From assembly GCA_963792785.1 (NCBI GenBank), contig CAWBXO010000004.1, positions 682,001 through 746,000 of the forward strand: a stretch of 64,000 nucleotides of DNA. Reading direction: 5' to 3'. Under the pieces are notes generated by a model. That model searched no databases, was not told where the DNA came from, and saw nothing but the letters and a program-made list of their open reading frames with translations. This DNA comes from CAWIMX01 sp963792785 (GTDB lineage Bacteria > Acidobacteriota > Vicinamibacteria > Vicinamibacterales > CAVVIG01). Position 1 is the stretch's first letter; every line of letters begins with the position of its first letter. The position numbers were made by a program, and so were the translations under genes. Shown piece by piece: positions 36,607-45,709 of the stretch.

Positions 36607-38268
36607 ATGACGACTTCGTTTCGCTCCATTTGCTTCGCGGCCGCCTGCCTCTGTGTGGCGGGTATCGCCGGGGCCCAGACGACCGCACCTGACGGGGACA
36701 CGCGTCCGGCCACCGCCACCTTCAACGGTGACACCGGCCTGTGGCAGGTACCGACAGGCGAGGTGCTCGGCAAAGGCGAGTTCTCGGCCAGCGTCCAGCG
36801 GCTCGGCCTCAACTACGTCGAGGGCTTCACCAACGTCTCGGACATCGCGGCCACCGGCGCGGTTGGGCTGTTCGGGAACGTCGAGCTCTTCGGCTCCTTC
36901 AAGCTCGACACCCGTATCGACCGCGACGTGCGGCCCGTGTTCGGGTCGGGCGCCGTCGGCGGCCCGGTCTTCCGCTACCCGTTCATGAATGGGTACTGGA
37001 GCGGCAACAACCTGGGCGACCTCACCATCGGCGCCAAGTTCAACCTCGTCTCCGAGCGCACCAACAAGCCGGCCGCGGTCGCGGTGCGGGCGGCCTTCAA
37101 GATCCCGACCGGCGACGACGTGGCGGGCGTGAGCACGGGGAAGGTCGACACGATGCTCGACCTCGTGGTCAGCAAGAACGTCCACAACGCCGCGGAAGTC
37201 TCCGGCTACGGCGGCGTGATCGTGCGCGGAACGTCCGATGCGGTTTCGCTCTCGAACGGCGTCCGCTGGGGCATCGGCGCGGGCATCCCCGCCACGGGCG
37301 CCCTGCGCGTCACGGGTGAGCTCTTCGGCGAGCTGCCCTTCGACAAGAACATCACCGTCAGTTCGCCCCTCGTGTCGCCCATCGACGGCAGCGTCGAGAG
37401 CAGTTCCTATCCGCGCAAGAGCCTCACGACCGCCAGCGTCGGCCTCACGTGGCAGGCGCCGAGCGGCTTCTTCGTGGGCGGCGGGATCAACTGGAACCTG
37501 CCGATGGAAAGCCGCAGCGGCTTCGGGACCGAAGGCGATACGTTCGGCGACTTCGTGGACTACCTCGTGCGCATCGGCTACCACCCGGGCGTGCACGTCT
37601 ACGTCCCGCCGCCGCCGCCCCCGCCGCCCCCGCCGCCGCCCCCGGCCAACCGGCCGCCGACGGTGCGCGCGCAGTGCGACCCGTGCACCGTGCAGGTCGG
37701 CGGCTCGTCCACGCTCACCGCGACCGGGCAGGATCCCGACGGCGATCCGCTGACCTACCGCTGGACGGCGCCCGCCGGCACGTTCCAGAGCGCCGGCAGC
37801 GCCCAGACGACGTGGACCGCGCCGCAGCAGCCCGGGCCCGTTCAGGCCACCGTCACGGTGAACGACGGCAAGGGCGGCACCGCGAACGCGCAGGTCACGG
37901 TCCAGGTGGCCGCGCCGCCGCCGGTCGTCCAGCTCACGTTCGAGGACGTCTACTTCGACTTCGATCGCTCGACGCTCCGGCCCGAGGCCCTGCGGCTGCT
38001 GGACGACGCCGTCCAGAAGCTGATGGCGAACCCGGACAAGAGCATCGTGATCGAAGGCCACACCTGCAACATCGGGACGGCCGAGTACAACCTCGCGCTC
38101 GGCGACCGCCGGGCCTCGAGCGTGCGCGACTACCTGGTGTCGCGCGGCGTGCCGGCCTCGCGCCTCACGACGCGCAGCTACGGCGAGGAAGCGCCGAAGT
38201 ACGACAACTCGCGCGAGGAAACGCGCCGGCTCAACCGCCGCGCCGCCCTCACGGTGTCCGTACAGTAG
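36607..38268 (+). CDS. OmpA-family outer membrane protein with PKD-like domain
   Basis: The 553-residue exported protein has a signal peptide (SICFAAACLCVAGIAGAQ). An N-terminal beta-barrel-like domain follows (about 25-330, many alternating aromatic/glycine strands such as GNVELFGSFKLDTRIDRD). A run of twelve or more prolines lies at about 334-346, then a PKD/Ig-like domain (PPTVRAQCDPCTVQVGGSSTL … GQDPDGDPLTYRW). The OmpA peptidoglycan-binding domain (about 440-553) has VYFDFDRSTLRPEA and IEGHTCNIGTAEYNLALGDRRA. It probably anchors the outer membrane to the wall. I chose ATG 36607 at the signal peptide, with GGAG 11 nt upstream. A palindromic repeat and an intrinsic terminator follow the stop. 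Confidence 0.88.
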   Translation: MTTSFRSICFAAACLCVAGIAGAQTTAPDGDTRPATATFNGDTGLWQVPTGEVLGKGEFSASVQRLGLNYVEGFTNVSDIAATGAVGLFGNVELFGSFKLDTRIDRDVRPVFGSGAVGGPVFRYPFMNGYWSGNNLGDLTIGAKFNLVSERTNKPAAVAVRAAFKIPTGDDVAGVSTGKVDTMLDLVVSKNVHNAAEVSGYGGVIVRGTSDAVSLSNGVRWGIGAGIPATGALRVTGELFGELPFDKNITVSSPLVSPIDGSVESSSYPRKSLTTASVGLTWQAPSGFFVGGGINWNLPMESRSGFGTEGDTFGDFVDYLVRIGYHPGVHVYVPPPPPPPPPPPPPANRPPTVRAQCDPCTVQVGGSSTLTATGQDPDGDPLTYRWTAPAGTFQSAGSAQTTWTAPQQPGPVQATVTVNDGKGGTANAQVTVQVAAPPPVVQLTFEDVYFDFDRSTLRPEALRLLDDAVQKLMANPDKSIVIEGHTCNIGTAEYNLALGDRRASSVRDYLVSRGVPASRLTTRSYGEEAPKYDNSREETRRLNRRAALTVSVQ

Positions 38269-38272
38269 AGAG

Positions 38273-38313
38273 GTTCTGACGGTTCCAGAAGTTCTGGAAC
38301 GTTCTGGAGGTTA
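38273..38313 (+). repeat. Decamer-type repeat with a 19-bp perfect palindrome
   Basis: GTTCTGAC, GTTCCAGAA, GTTCTGGAAC and GTTCTGGAGG follow one another at 9-10 nt spacing. Bases 38282-38300 form a perfect palindrome (GTTCCAGAA-G-TTCTGGAAC). The array starts 4 nt after the porin stop codon and lies just before the terminator. Confidence 0.6.
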
Positions 38314-38318
38314 TGGAG

Positions 38319-38357
38319 CGGCCGGGCGATCGACACGACGCCCGGCCGTTTCTTTTT
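38319..38357 (+). terminator. Rho-independent terminator of the OmpA-like gene
   Basis: CGGCCGGGCG (38319-38328) pairs perfectly with CGCCCGGCCG (38339-38348), with a 10-nt loop, followed by TTTCTTTTTG. It is the clearest intrinsic terminator in the window apart from the rimP leader hairpin. Confidence 0.85.
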
Positions 38358-38363
38358 GCTTCT

Positions 38364-38419
38364 CCCTAACCCCTAACCCCTAACCCCTAACCCCAATCCC
38401 TAGTCCCTAGTCCCCAGCC
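38364..38419 (+). repeat. Heptanucleotide array (CCCTAAC and variants) upstream of the HEAT gene
   Basis: Four perfect CCCTAAC units (38364-38391) are followed in phase by CCCAATC, CCTAGTC, CCTAGTC and CCCAGCC, ending 2 nt before the ATG of the next gene. The phase stays at exactly 7 through eight units while the sequence drifts. The variants resemble the degenerate heptads at 6621-6640. Confidence 0.8.
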
Positions 38420-38421
38420 CC

Positions 38422-39486
38422 ATGGTCATCCGGGCGTCGTCAGGCCGGCAGATCGAGACGCTCATCGCCGACCTGGCGTCGGGCGAGGCCCTGACGCGCG
38501 AGGCCGCGATCGCCCGCCTCACGGTGATCGGCGCCCGCGCTCTCGACCGGCTGATTGACGTCGCGGACTCCGGCGCGCCCCCCATGGCCCGGGCCGCGGC
38601 CCTCCGCGCCCTGGACGCCATCGCCGACCCGCGCGCCCTGCCCTGCGCGGGACGCGCCGCGCGCGACCCACAGACCGCGGTCGCCACCGCCGCCATCGCG
38701 GTGCTGCGGGGGTTCCTGCAGGGTCCCCACGGCGTCGAAACGCTCGACGCCCTCACCGGCCTCGCCCTCGACCGCACGCGTGACGACCTGGTCCGGATCG
38801 CCGCCGTGCAGGCCCTGGTCGACCTCCCCGCCGCGACGGTCGGACCGGTCTGGGAACGCCTGCGCGGCGATCCGAGCGGCGCCGTGGCCGCCCAGGTGCC
38901 CGCGCGCGGCGCGACGGCGCGGGCCGTGCGCCACGACGACGTGCTCGCCCAGGCGGCCCGCGGTGAACTGCCCGATCCGCCCGAGGCGCTGCGTCAGGCC
39001 CTGGCGCACGCCGGCGCCGCGGCCCCGCTCGAGGTGCTGCGCGGCCTCATCGAGCGGCTGAGCGAGCGCGAGCGGGACGAGCGGGGCGCGCGCCGCGAGG
39101 CCTGGCGGATGGCGCGCGGCGCCGCCCACGCCGCGCTCGGGGAGCGCGGCAGCCGCGTGGCGCTCTACGACTTGAAGGAATCGCTCGAGGGGGCCACCGG
39201 CCCGCTGCCGGTGGAGTTTCTGGCCGCTCTGGGGCGTATCGGCGACGCCAGTTGCCTGGAGGCCATCGCCGCGGCCTGGACGCGGGCGCCGACGGGCCGC
39301 GCGTCCGATTGGTGGCGCACGCACCTGACCGACGCGTTCCGCACGATCGTGAAGCGGGAAAAGCTCACGCGGCGAAGCGCCGCGCTGAAACGGGTCGACA
39401 AGCGCTGGCCCGGCGCGTTGGCCGAACTCCTCCCCACCCGACCTACCCGACCCACCCGACCTACCCGACCTACCCGACCTACCTGA
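38422..39486 (+). CDS. HEAT-repeat domain protein
   Basis: The 354-residue, Ala/Arg/Leu-rich protein is made of about 30-residue helical pairs. Examples are ASGEALTREAAIARLTVIGARALDRLI, GAPPMARAAALRALDAIADPRAL and RDDLVRIAAVQALVDLPAATVGPV. This is the pattern of HEAT/PBS-lyase-type repeats, which serve as protein-binding scaffolds. No catalytic motif or signal peptide is seen. The last 14 residues (PTRPTRPT…) are encoded by a 9-nt tandem array, and the TGA stop is a one-base variant of the repeat unit. The array then continues to the convergent proS stop. The ATG has no Shine-Dalgarno sequence; a 7-nt array ends 2 nt before it. Confidence 0.78.
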   Translation: MVIRASSGRQIETLIADLASGEALTREAAIARLTVIGARALDRLIDVADSGAPPMARAAALRALDAIADPRALPCAGRAARDPQTAVATAAIAVLRGFLQGPHGVETLDALTGLALDRTRDDLVRIAAVQALVDLPAATVGPVWERLRGDPSGAVAAQVPARGATARAVRHDDVLAQAARGELPDPPEALRQALAHAGAAAPLEVLRGLIERLSERERDERGARREAWRMARGAAHAALGERGSRVALYDLKESLEGATGPLPVEFLAALGRIGDASCLEAIAAAWTRAPTGRASDWWRTHLTDAFRTIVKREKLTRRSAALKRVDKRWPGALAELLPTRPTRPTRPTRPTRPT

Positions 39487-39534
39487 CCTACCCGACCTAC
39501 CCGACCTACCCGACCTACCCGACCTACCTGCCCT
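39436..39534. repeat. Nine-nucleotide array (ACCCGACCT x11) between convergent genes
   Basis: Eleven 9-nt units run without break; variants are ACCCGACCC, ACCTGACCT and ACCTGCCCT. The left half is translated as Pro-Thr-Arg repeats. The ACCTGACCT variant (39481-39489) supplies the TGA stop of the HEAT gene. The right end reaches the proS stop codon (39533-39535). No inverted half is present. Confidence 0.88.
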
Positions 39535-40987
39535 AGTACGCCTTCGCGAACCAGGCCTCTTCGAGGGCCGGCTTGTCGCAGCGCACGCAGTTGCCCGACG
39601 GCTTGGGGCTGCCGAGCGGGATGTTGCGGATGGTCGCCTGGGTGTCCGTCTTGATCTGCGCCTCGCACGCGGCGTCGCCGCACCACGGCGCGATCACGAA
39701 GCCGGGCCGGCCCTCGATGGCCTGCCGGAACGCGTCGTAGGTCGACGCGCGCTGCGTGTGCTCCTCCCGGAACGCGAGCGCGCGCGCCAGCAGGTTCTGC
39801 TGGATGGCGTCGAGCAGCGCGCGGATCCGGCCCGGCAGGCCGTCCATCGGCAGGCTCTGCTTCTCGCGCGTGTCGCGGCGGGCGACGAGCACCGCGGACT
39901 TCTCGATGTCCTTGGGGCCGATCTCGACGCGGAGCGGCACGCCCCGCATCTCCCACTCGGAGAACTTCCAGCCGGGCCGCTCGTCGCGCTCGTCGAGCGT
40001 GACGCGAATGCCCGCGGCCTCGAGCGCGCGCTTGATCTCCAGCGCCGCCGGCAACACGGTCTCGCGCCAGTTGTCGCGCCCGATCGGCACGATCACGACC
40101 TGATACGGCGCGACCGCGGGCGGCAGCACGAGGCCGCTGTCGTCGCCGTGCGTCATGATGAGGCCGCCGACCAGGCGGGTCGTGACGCCCCAGGACGTGC
40201 CCCAGACGTGCTGCACCGACTTGTCCCGCGCCTGGAAGGTGATGTCGAACGCCTTCGCGAAGTTCTGGCCCAGGTTGTGCGACGTGCCGGCCTGCAGCGC
40301 GCGGCCGTCGCCCATGAGCGCTTCGATCGAGTACGTGCGCAGCGCGCCGGCGAACTTCTCGCTCTCGGTCTTGCGGCCCTTCATCACCGGCATCGCGAGC
40401 AGCGACTCGCACACCTCGGCGTAGAGGTCGAGAATCTTCAGCGTCTCGGCCTCCGCTTCCTCCTCGGTCTCGTGCGCCGTGTGCCCCTCCTGCCAGAGGA
40501 ACTCGGTCGTGCGCAGGAACGGGTACGTCTTCTTCTCCCACCGCACGACGTTGGCCCACTGGTTGATCAGGATCGGCAGATCGCGCCAGGACTGCACCCA
40601 CTTGGCGTACATCGTGCCGATGATCGCTTCCGAGGTCGGCCGCACGACGAGCTTCTCCTCGAGCTCTTCCCCGCCGGCGTGCGTGACGTACGCCACTTGT
40701 GGCGAGAAGCCCTCGACGTGCTCGGCTTCCTTCGTCAGCAGGCTGTTGGGGATGAACAGCGGGAAGTACGCGTTCACGTGCCCGGTGGCCTTGATCCGAT
40801 CGTCGAGCGCGCGCTGCAGCAGCTCCCAGATGGCATAGCCGTACGGGCGGATCACCATGCAGCCCTTGACGGGCGAGTAGTCGGCCAGCTCGGCGCGGCG
40901 GACGACATCGAGGTACCAGCGCGAAAAGTCCTGCGAGCGTGGCGTGATTTCCGTGACGAACGAATCGGCGTTTTTGGCCATCGGCAC
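39533..40987 (-). CDS. proS: Prolyl-tRNA synthetase (archaeal/eukaryotic type)
   Basis: The 484-residue enzyme charges tRNA-Pro. It has class II motif 1 (RPYGYAIWELLQ region), motif 2 (RWEKKTYPFLRTTEFLWQEGHTAH) and VRPTSEAIIGTMYAKWV. The anticodon-binding domain and a Cys-rich C-terminal zinc-like domain (APWCGDAACEAQI … GNCVRCDKPAL) follow. The absence of the bacterial insertion domain and the short length mark the archaeal-type ProRS found in some bacteria. The start may be GTG 40987 or ATG 40981. A TAGAAT box at 40996-40991 favours a near-leaderless start at the ATG. That box overlaps the nadB stop, so proS can also be read from nadB. Confidence 0.93.
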   Translation of the reverse strand: MPMAKNADSFVTEITPRSQDFSRWYLDVVRRAELADYSPVKGCMVIRPYGYAIWELLQRALDDRIKATGHVNAYFPLFIPNSLLTKEAEHVEGFSPQVAYVTHAGGEELEEKLVVRPTSEAIIGTMYAKWVQSWRDLPILINQWANVVRWEKKTYPFLRTTEFLWQEGHTAHETEEEAEAETLKILDLYAEVCESLLAMPVMKGRKTESEKFAGALRTYSIEALMGDGRALQAGTSHNLGQNFAKAFDITFQARDKSVQHVWGTSWGVTTRLVGGLIMTHGDDSGLVLPPAVAPYQVVIVPIGRDNWRETVLPAALEIKRALEAAGIRVTLDERDERPGWKFSEWEMRGVPLRVEIGPKDIEKSAVLVARRDTREKQSLPMDGLPGRIRALLDAIQQNLLARALAFREEHTQRASTYDAFRQAIEGRPGFVIAPWCGDAACEAQIKTDTQATIRNIPLGSPKPSGNCVRCDKPALEEAWFAKAY

Positions 40988-40990
40988 CTG

Positions 40991-40996
40991 ATTCTA
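40991..40996 (-). promoter_or_regulatory. -10 box for proS, overlapping the nadB stop codon
   Basis: TAGAAT (5 of 6) reads on the minus strand from 40996 to 40991. It contains the TAG stop of nadB and ends 9 nt before ATG 40981. The same hexamer precedes the GT2 gene at 63767. Confidence 0.45.
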
Positions 40997-42550
40997 ATGT
41001 TTCCCTTCGTCCGTCAGGTGGACGCGGTACCGCGCGTCGTCGCGCGACGGGTGGTCAGCGCGGAAATGCCCGCCCCGGCTTTCCTCGCGGCGCAGGGCCG
41101 CCCGCGCGATGAGCCGCGCGACGGTGGTGAGATTCAAGTGCTGCCATGCGTCGGGCGCGTCGTCCGTGGCCACGGCGGACCGCGCGGCCATGGCGGCGGC
41201 GTCGAGGGCCGCGATCGCGGGGAGGAGCCCCTCCCGCGTGCGGAACAGGCCGGCGGCGTGCCAGACGAGATCGCGGACGGCGGCGCGTCCCATCGGCGTC
41301 GCGACGGCGGCCTCGGGCGGCCCCTGGGCGCCGGACACCCGATCGTCGCGGGCCGCGGCCGCCACGGCCGGCTCGGTCATGGCGCGGCCGGCGCGCGCGC
41401 CGAAGACGAGGCCCTCGAGCAGCGAGTTGCTCGCCAGGCGGTTGGCGCCGTGCACGCCGGTGCAGGCGGCTTCGCCGGCCGCGAACAGGCCGGGCAGCGA
41501 CGTCCGGCCCCACGTGTCCGTGTCGATGCCGCCCATCATGTAGTGGGCGGCCGGTCCGACCGGGATCGGGTCCGCCGCGAGATCCAGGCCGACCCGTCGG
41601 CACATTTCGGTGATGTTCGGAAAGCGGCGGCGCACGAATGCCGCGTCCAGGTGCGCGAGCGTCAGGGCGACCGGCCCGGGCGTGCGCTCGAGCTCCACGG
41701 CGATGGCCCGGGCGACGACGTCGCGCGGCGCGAGATCCCCGCCGGGATGGTACGCGCCCATGAAGGGCTCGCCCCGGCCGTTGACGAGCCGCGCGCCCTC
41801 GCCGCGCAGCGCTTCCGAGATCAGGAAGCGCGGCGCGCCGGGCATCGTGAGCGCGGTCGGGTGAAACTGGACGAACTCGAGATCGGCGACGCGCGCGCCC
41901 GCCCGGAACGCGAGCGCGATGCCGTCGCCGGTGGCGACGGCGGGATTGGTCGTTTCGCGGAACACCTGGCCGGCGCCTCCGGTGGCGAGCAGCGTCGCGG
42001 CGGCGGCGATCCGCCGCCGCGCGCCGGCGCGATCGAAGTACCAGGCGCCGCTGACGCGGCCGCCCTCGACGACCAGCTCGGTCACGACGCCGTGGTCGAT
42101 CACCGCGATCGCGTCGAGGGAGTGGACGCGCTCCCAGAGCGCGCGGCCGATTTCGCGCCCGGTGGCGTCGCCGGCATGCAGCACGCGGCGCACCGAATGC
42201 GCCGCCTCGCGGCCGAACGCCAGGCGCCCGTCCTCGTCGCGCTCGAAGCGCGCGCCCCAGTCCACGAGCTCGCGGACGTCGGCCGGGCCCTCCTCGACCA
42301 GCACGCGCACGGCGCCCTCGTCGCAGAGGCCGTCCCCGGCGGCGAGGGTGTCGGCGGCGTGCCTGGCGGGGCTGTCGTCGTCGCCGAGGGCGGCCGCGAT
42401 ACCGCCCTGCGCGTAGCCGGTGTTGCTCTCGGAGGTTTCAGCCTTGGTGAGGACGAGCACTCGCCCCGAGCCGGCGAGCGCGACCGCCGCCCGCAGGCCC
42501 GCGATGCCGCCGCCGACGACGAGGAAGTCCGTACGGAGATCGGTGCCCAC
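40994..42550 (-). CDS. nadB: L-aspartate oxidase
   Basis: The 518-residue flavoenzyme oxidises L-aspartate to iminoaspartate, the first step of NAD biosynthesis. FAD-binding is shown by LVVGGGIAGLRAAVALA near the N-terminus and by the C-terminal GLFAAGEAACTGVHGANRLASNSLLEGLVFGARAG. The active-site region has AQGGIAAALGDDDSP, HSVRRVLHAGDATGREI and EFVQFHPTAL. Separation from fumarate reductase/succinate dehydrogenase rests on these NadB-type strings and on the absence of partner subunits. nadA and nadC are not in the window. The start is GTG, 32 nt from the divergent aroB ATG. Confidence 0.92.
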   Translation of the reverse strand: MGTDLRTDFLVVGGGIAGLRAAVALAGSGRVLVLTKAETSESNTGYAQGGIAAALGDDDSPARHAADTLAAGDGLCDEGAVRVLVEEGPADVRELVDWGARFERDEDGRLAFGREAAHSVRRVLHAGDATGREIGRALWERVHSLDAIAVIDHGVVTELVVEGGRVSGAWYFDRAGARRRIAAAATLLATGGAGQVFRETTNPAVATGDGIALAFRAGARVADLEFVQFHPTALTMPGAPRFLISEALRGEGARLVNGRGEPFMGAYHPGGDLAPRDVVARAIAVELERTPGPVALTLAHLDAAFVRRRFPNITEMCRRVGLDLAADPIPVGPAAHYMMGGIDTDTWGRTSLPGLFAAGEAACTGVHGANRLASNSLLEGLVFGARAGRAMTEPAVAAAARDDRVSGAQGPPEAAVATPMGRAAVRDLVWHAAGLFRTREGLLPAIAALDAAAMAARSAVATDDAPDAWQHLNLTTVARLIARAALRREESRGGHFRADHPSRDDARYRVHLTDEGKH

Positions 42551-42561
42551 GGTCGAGGTGT

Positions 42562-42572
42562 TATCCTAGCAT
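42562..42572 (+). promoter_or_regulatory. Overlapping promoter elements in the nadB/aroB spacer
   Basis: TATCCT (42562-42567) and TAGCAT (42567-42572) are candidate -10 boxes for aroB. The string CTAGCATCCG is identical to that at the S41 protease promoter. On the other strand TAGGAT/GATAAC in the same place could serve nadB. With only 32 nt between the starts, the two promoters must overlap. Confidence 0.3.
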
Positions 42573-42582
42573 CCGCCTTCCC

Positions 42583-43657
42583 ATGGATCCCGTGCGCATT
42601 GACGTCAGAACGGCCTCGCGGGCCTATCCCATCCTCATCGCCGACGGCCTCCTCGACACGCTGGGGGCACGGCTCGACGAGCTGAAGGTGCCGGCCGCGC
42701 GCTTCGTGGTCTCGAGCCCCCTCGTCTGGCGCCTGCACGGGCCGCGGATCACGCGCGCGCTGCCGGGCGTCGAGCCCATCCTCGTCTCCGACGGTGAGCG
42801 CTACAAGCAGCTGGCGACGGTGTCGCGGATCTACGACGCGCTCGTCCGCGCGAACGCCGAGCGCCAGTCCACGGTCGTGCCGATCGGCGGCGGCGTGATC
42901 ACGGACATGGCGGGATTCGCCGGCGCCACCTACCTGCGGGGCGTCGCCGTGGTCCATGTGCCGACGACGCTGCTCGCGCAGGTGGACGCCGCGATCGGCG
43001 GCAAGGTCGGCGTGAACCATCCGCTCGGGAAGAACCTGATCGGCGCCTTCCACCAGCCGCACGCCGTGATCGTGGATCCCACGGTGCTGGCGACGCTGCC
43101 GCGCCGGGAGTTCCGGGCGGGGTTGTACGAGGTCGTGAAGTACGGGATGACGTCGAGCCCGTCGCTCTTCGATCGCGTGGCCTCGGAGACCGCCGCCATC
43201 TTCGCGCGCGAGCCGGCGGCGCTCGGCGCGGTGATCGCCGAGTCGTGCCGCATCAAGGCCGAGGTGGTGGCCGCCGACGAGCGGGAGGCAGGCCTGCGCC
43301 GCATCCTGAATTTCGGCCACACCGCCGGCCACGCCCTCGAGGCCGTGACCCGGTACCGCCGCTACCGCCACGGCGAGGCGGTGGCCTACGGCATGCTGGT
43401 GGCCTCGGAGCTCGCGGTCGCGCGCGGCGCCCTGGCCGCGGCCGCCCGCAAGGCGCTCGGCGACCTCATCACCAGCCTCGGGCCGCTGCCGGCGGTCGGG
43501 GACGTGTCGAGCCGCGAGGTGATCGAGGCGATGGGCCACGACAAGAAGGTCGTGGACGGCCGGCTGCATTTCGTCCTGCCGACCGCCATCGGCGCCACGA
43601 CCATCGTGAACGACGTGACGTCGAAGGAAATCTCGGCCGCGCTGAAGCGCGTCGGCC

Positions 43658-43668
<11 letters not shown>
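42583..43668 (+). CDS. aroB: 3-dehydroquinate synthase
   Basis: The 361-residue enzyme converts DAHP to 3-dehydroquinate in the shikimate pathway, with NAD and zinc. Family motifs are IGGGVITDMAGFAGATYLRG, VPTTLLAQVDAAIGGKVGVNHPLGKNLIGAFHQP and EVVKYG. The zinc-binding LNFGHTAGHALE follows, then HGEAVAYGM. The length is standard. It is divergent from nadB and convergent with the NtrC-type gene, whose 3' end it overlaps by 11 nt. Confidence 0.95.
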
Positions 43669-45079
<1,411 letters not shown>

Positions 45080-45709
45080 TCAGTTCCGGAGCCAGCCGGA
45101 AGGCACGTTGGACTTGCGCGCTTCGTCCTCGAAGTCCGAAATCGCCTGCTCGTCGGACGCGATGTCCTTCCGGAGGCGGTCCACTTCGTCCAGGGAGCGC
45201 TGCCGGTCCTGCGCGATCAGCTCCCGCTGCGCGGGATCGTCGCGCGCGGTGAAATCCGCGTTGAGGCTGTTGACGCGGTTCTGCACCGAGTCGAGCAGCA
45301 CCCGGTCGCGGTCGAGCTTGTCCTGCCGCTCCTTCATCCCCGAGCCCCACTCGGCCTGCGTGCGGGTGCCCTGGGTGGCGGCGGCGGCGTCAGTGCCCGC
45401 GGCCGCGTCGGTGCCCGCGGCGGCGGCCGCGCCGTCGGCCGGCGCGGCGGCGCCCGAGGCGTCCGCGGCGGGCGGGCTGGCGGTCGCCGTCCCCAGCGTG
45501 GCTGACGCGCCCGCCGGCTGCGGCGAGGGCGGCAGCACGACCTTCAGATCCTTTTCGGTGTAAACCTTGACAGGCTCGGTGATGGTCTTGCGGCGCTCGG
45601 CTTCCTTGCGGGCGACGTCGGCGAGCGACTGCGCGAACGCCGGCGCGGCGGCCCCGGCCACCAGGGCGGTGAAGACGACTGCGGCTGGCCACGACAACTG
45701 ATTACGCAT
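45080..45709 (-). CDS. Small exported coiled-coil protein of unknown function
   Basis: The 209-residue protein has a signal peptide (LSWPAAVVFTALVAGAAAPAFAQ). A short conserved-looking segment follows (LADVARKEAERRKTI … VYTEKDLKVV), then an Ala/Thr/Asp-rich low-complexity linker (about 75-115) and a C-terminal coiled coil (KERQDKLDRDRVLLDSVQNRVNSLNADF). It ends with VPSGWLRN. I do not recognise a named family, although the same arrangement occurs in acidobacterial genomes beside NtrC-type regulators as far as I recall. The start has AGGGGAACC directly upstream. Its stop abuts the regulator's TTG. Confidence 0.72.
   Translation of the reverse strand: MRNQLSWPAAVVFTALVAGAAAPAFAQSLADVARKEAERRKTITEPVKVYTEKDLKVVLPPSPQPAGASATLGTATASPPAADASGAAAPADGAAAAAGTDAAAGTDAAAATQGTRTQAEWGSGMKERQDKLDRDRVLLDSVQNRVNSLNADFTARDDPAQRELIAQDRQRSLDEVDRLRKDIASDEQAISDFEDEARKSNVPSGWLRN

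Noticed and set aside
37606..37645. GC-rich run in the OmpA-like gene as a regulatory repeat
   Set aside because: It is a polyproline linker encoded by CCG/CCC codons between the barrel and the PKD-like domain, common in this protein type.
38364..38391. CCCTAAC repeats as a telomere-like or eukaryotic contaminant sequence
   Set aside because: Only four perfect units occur, in a spacer between clear bacterial genes, and the phase continues into variant heptads like those of other spacers.
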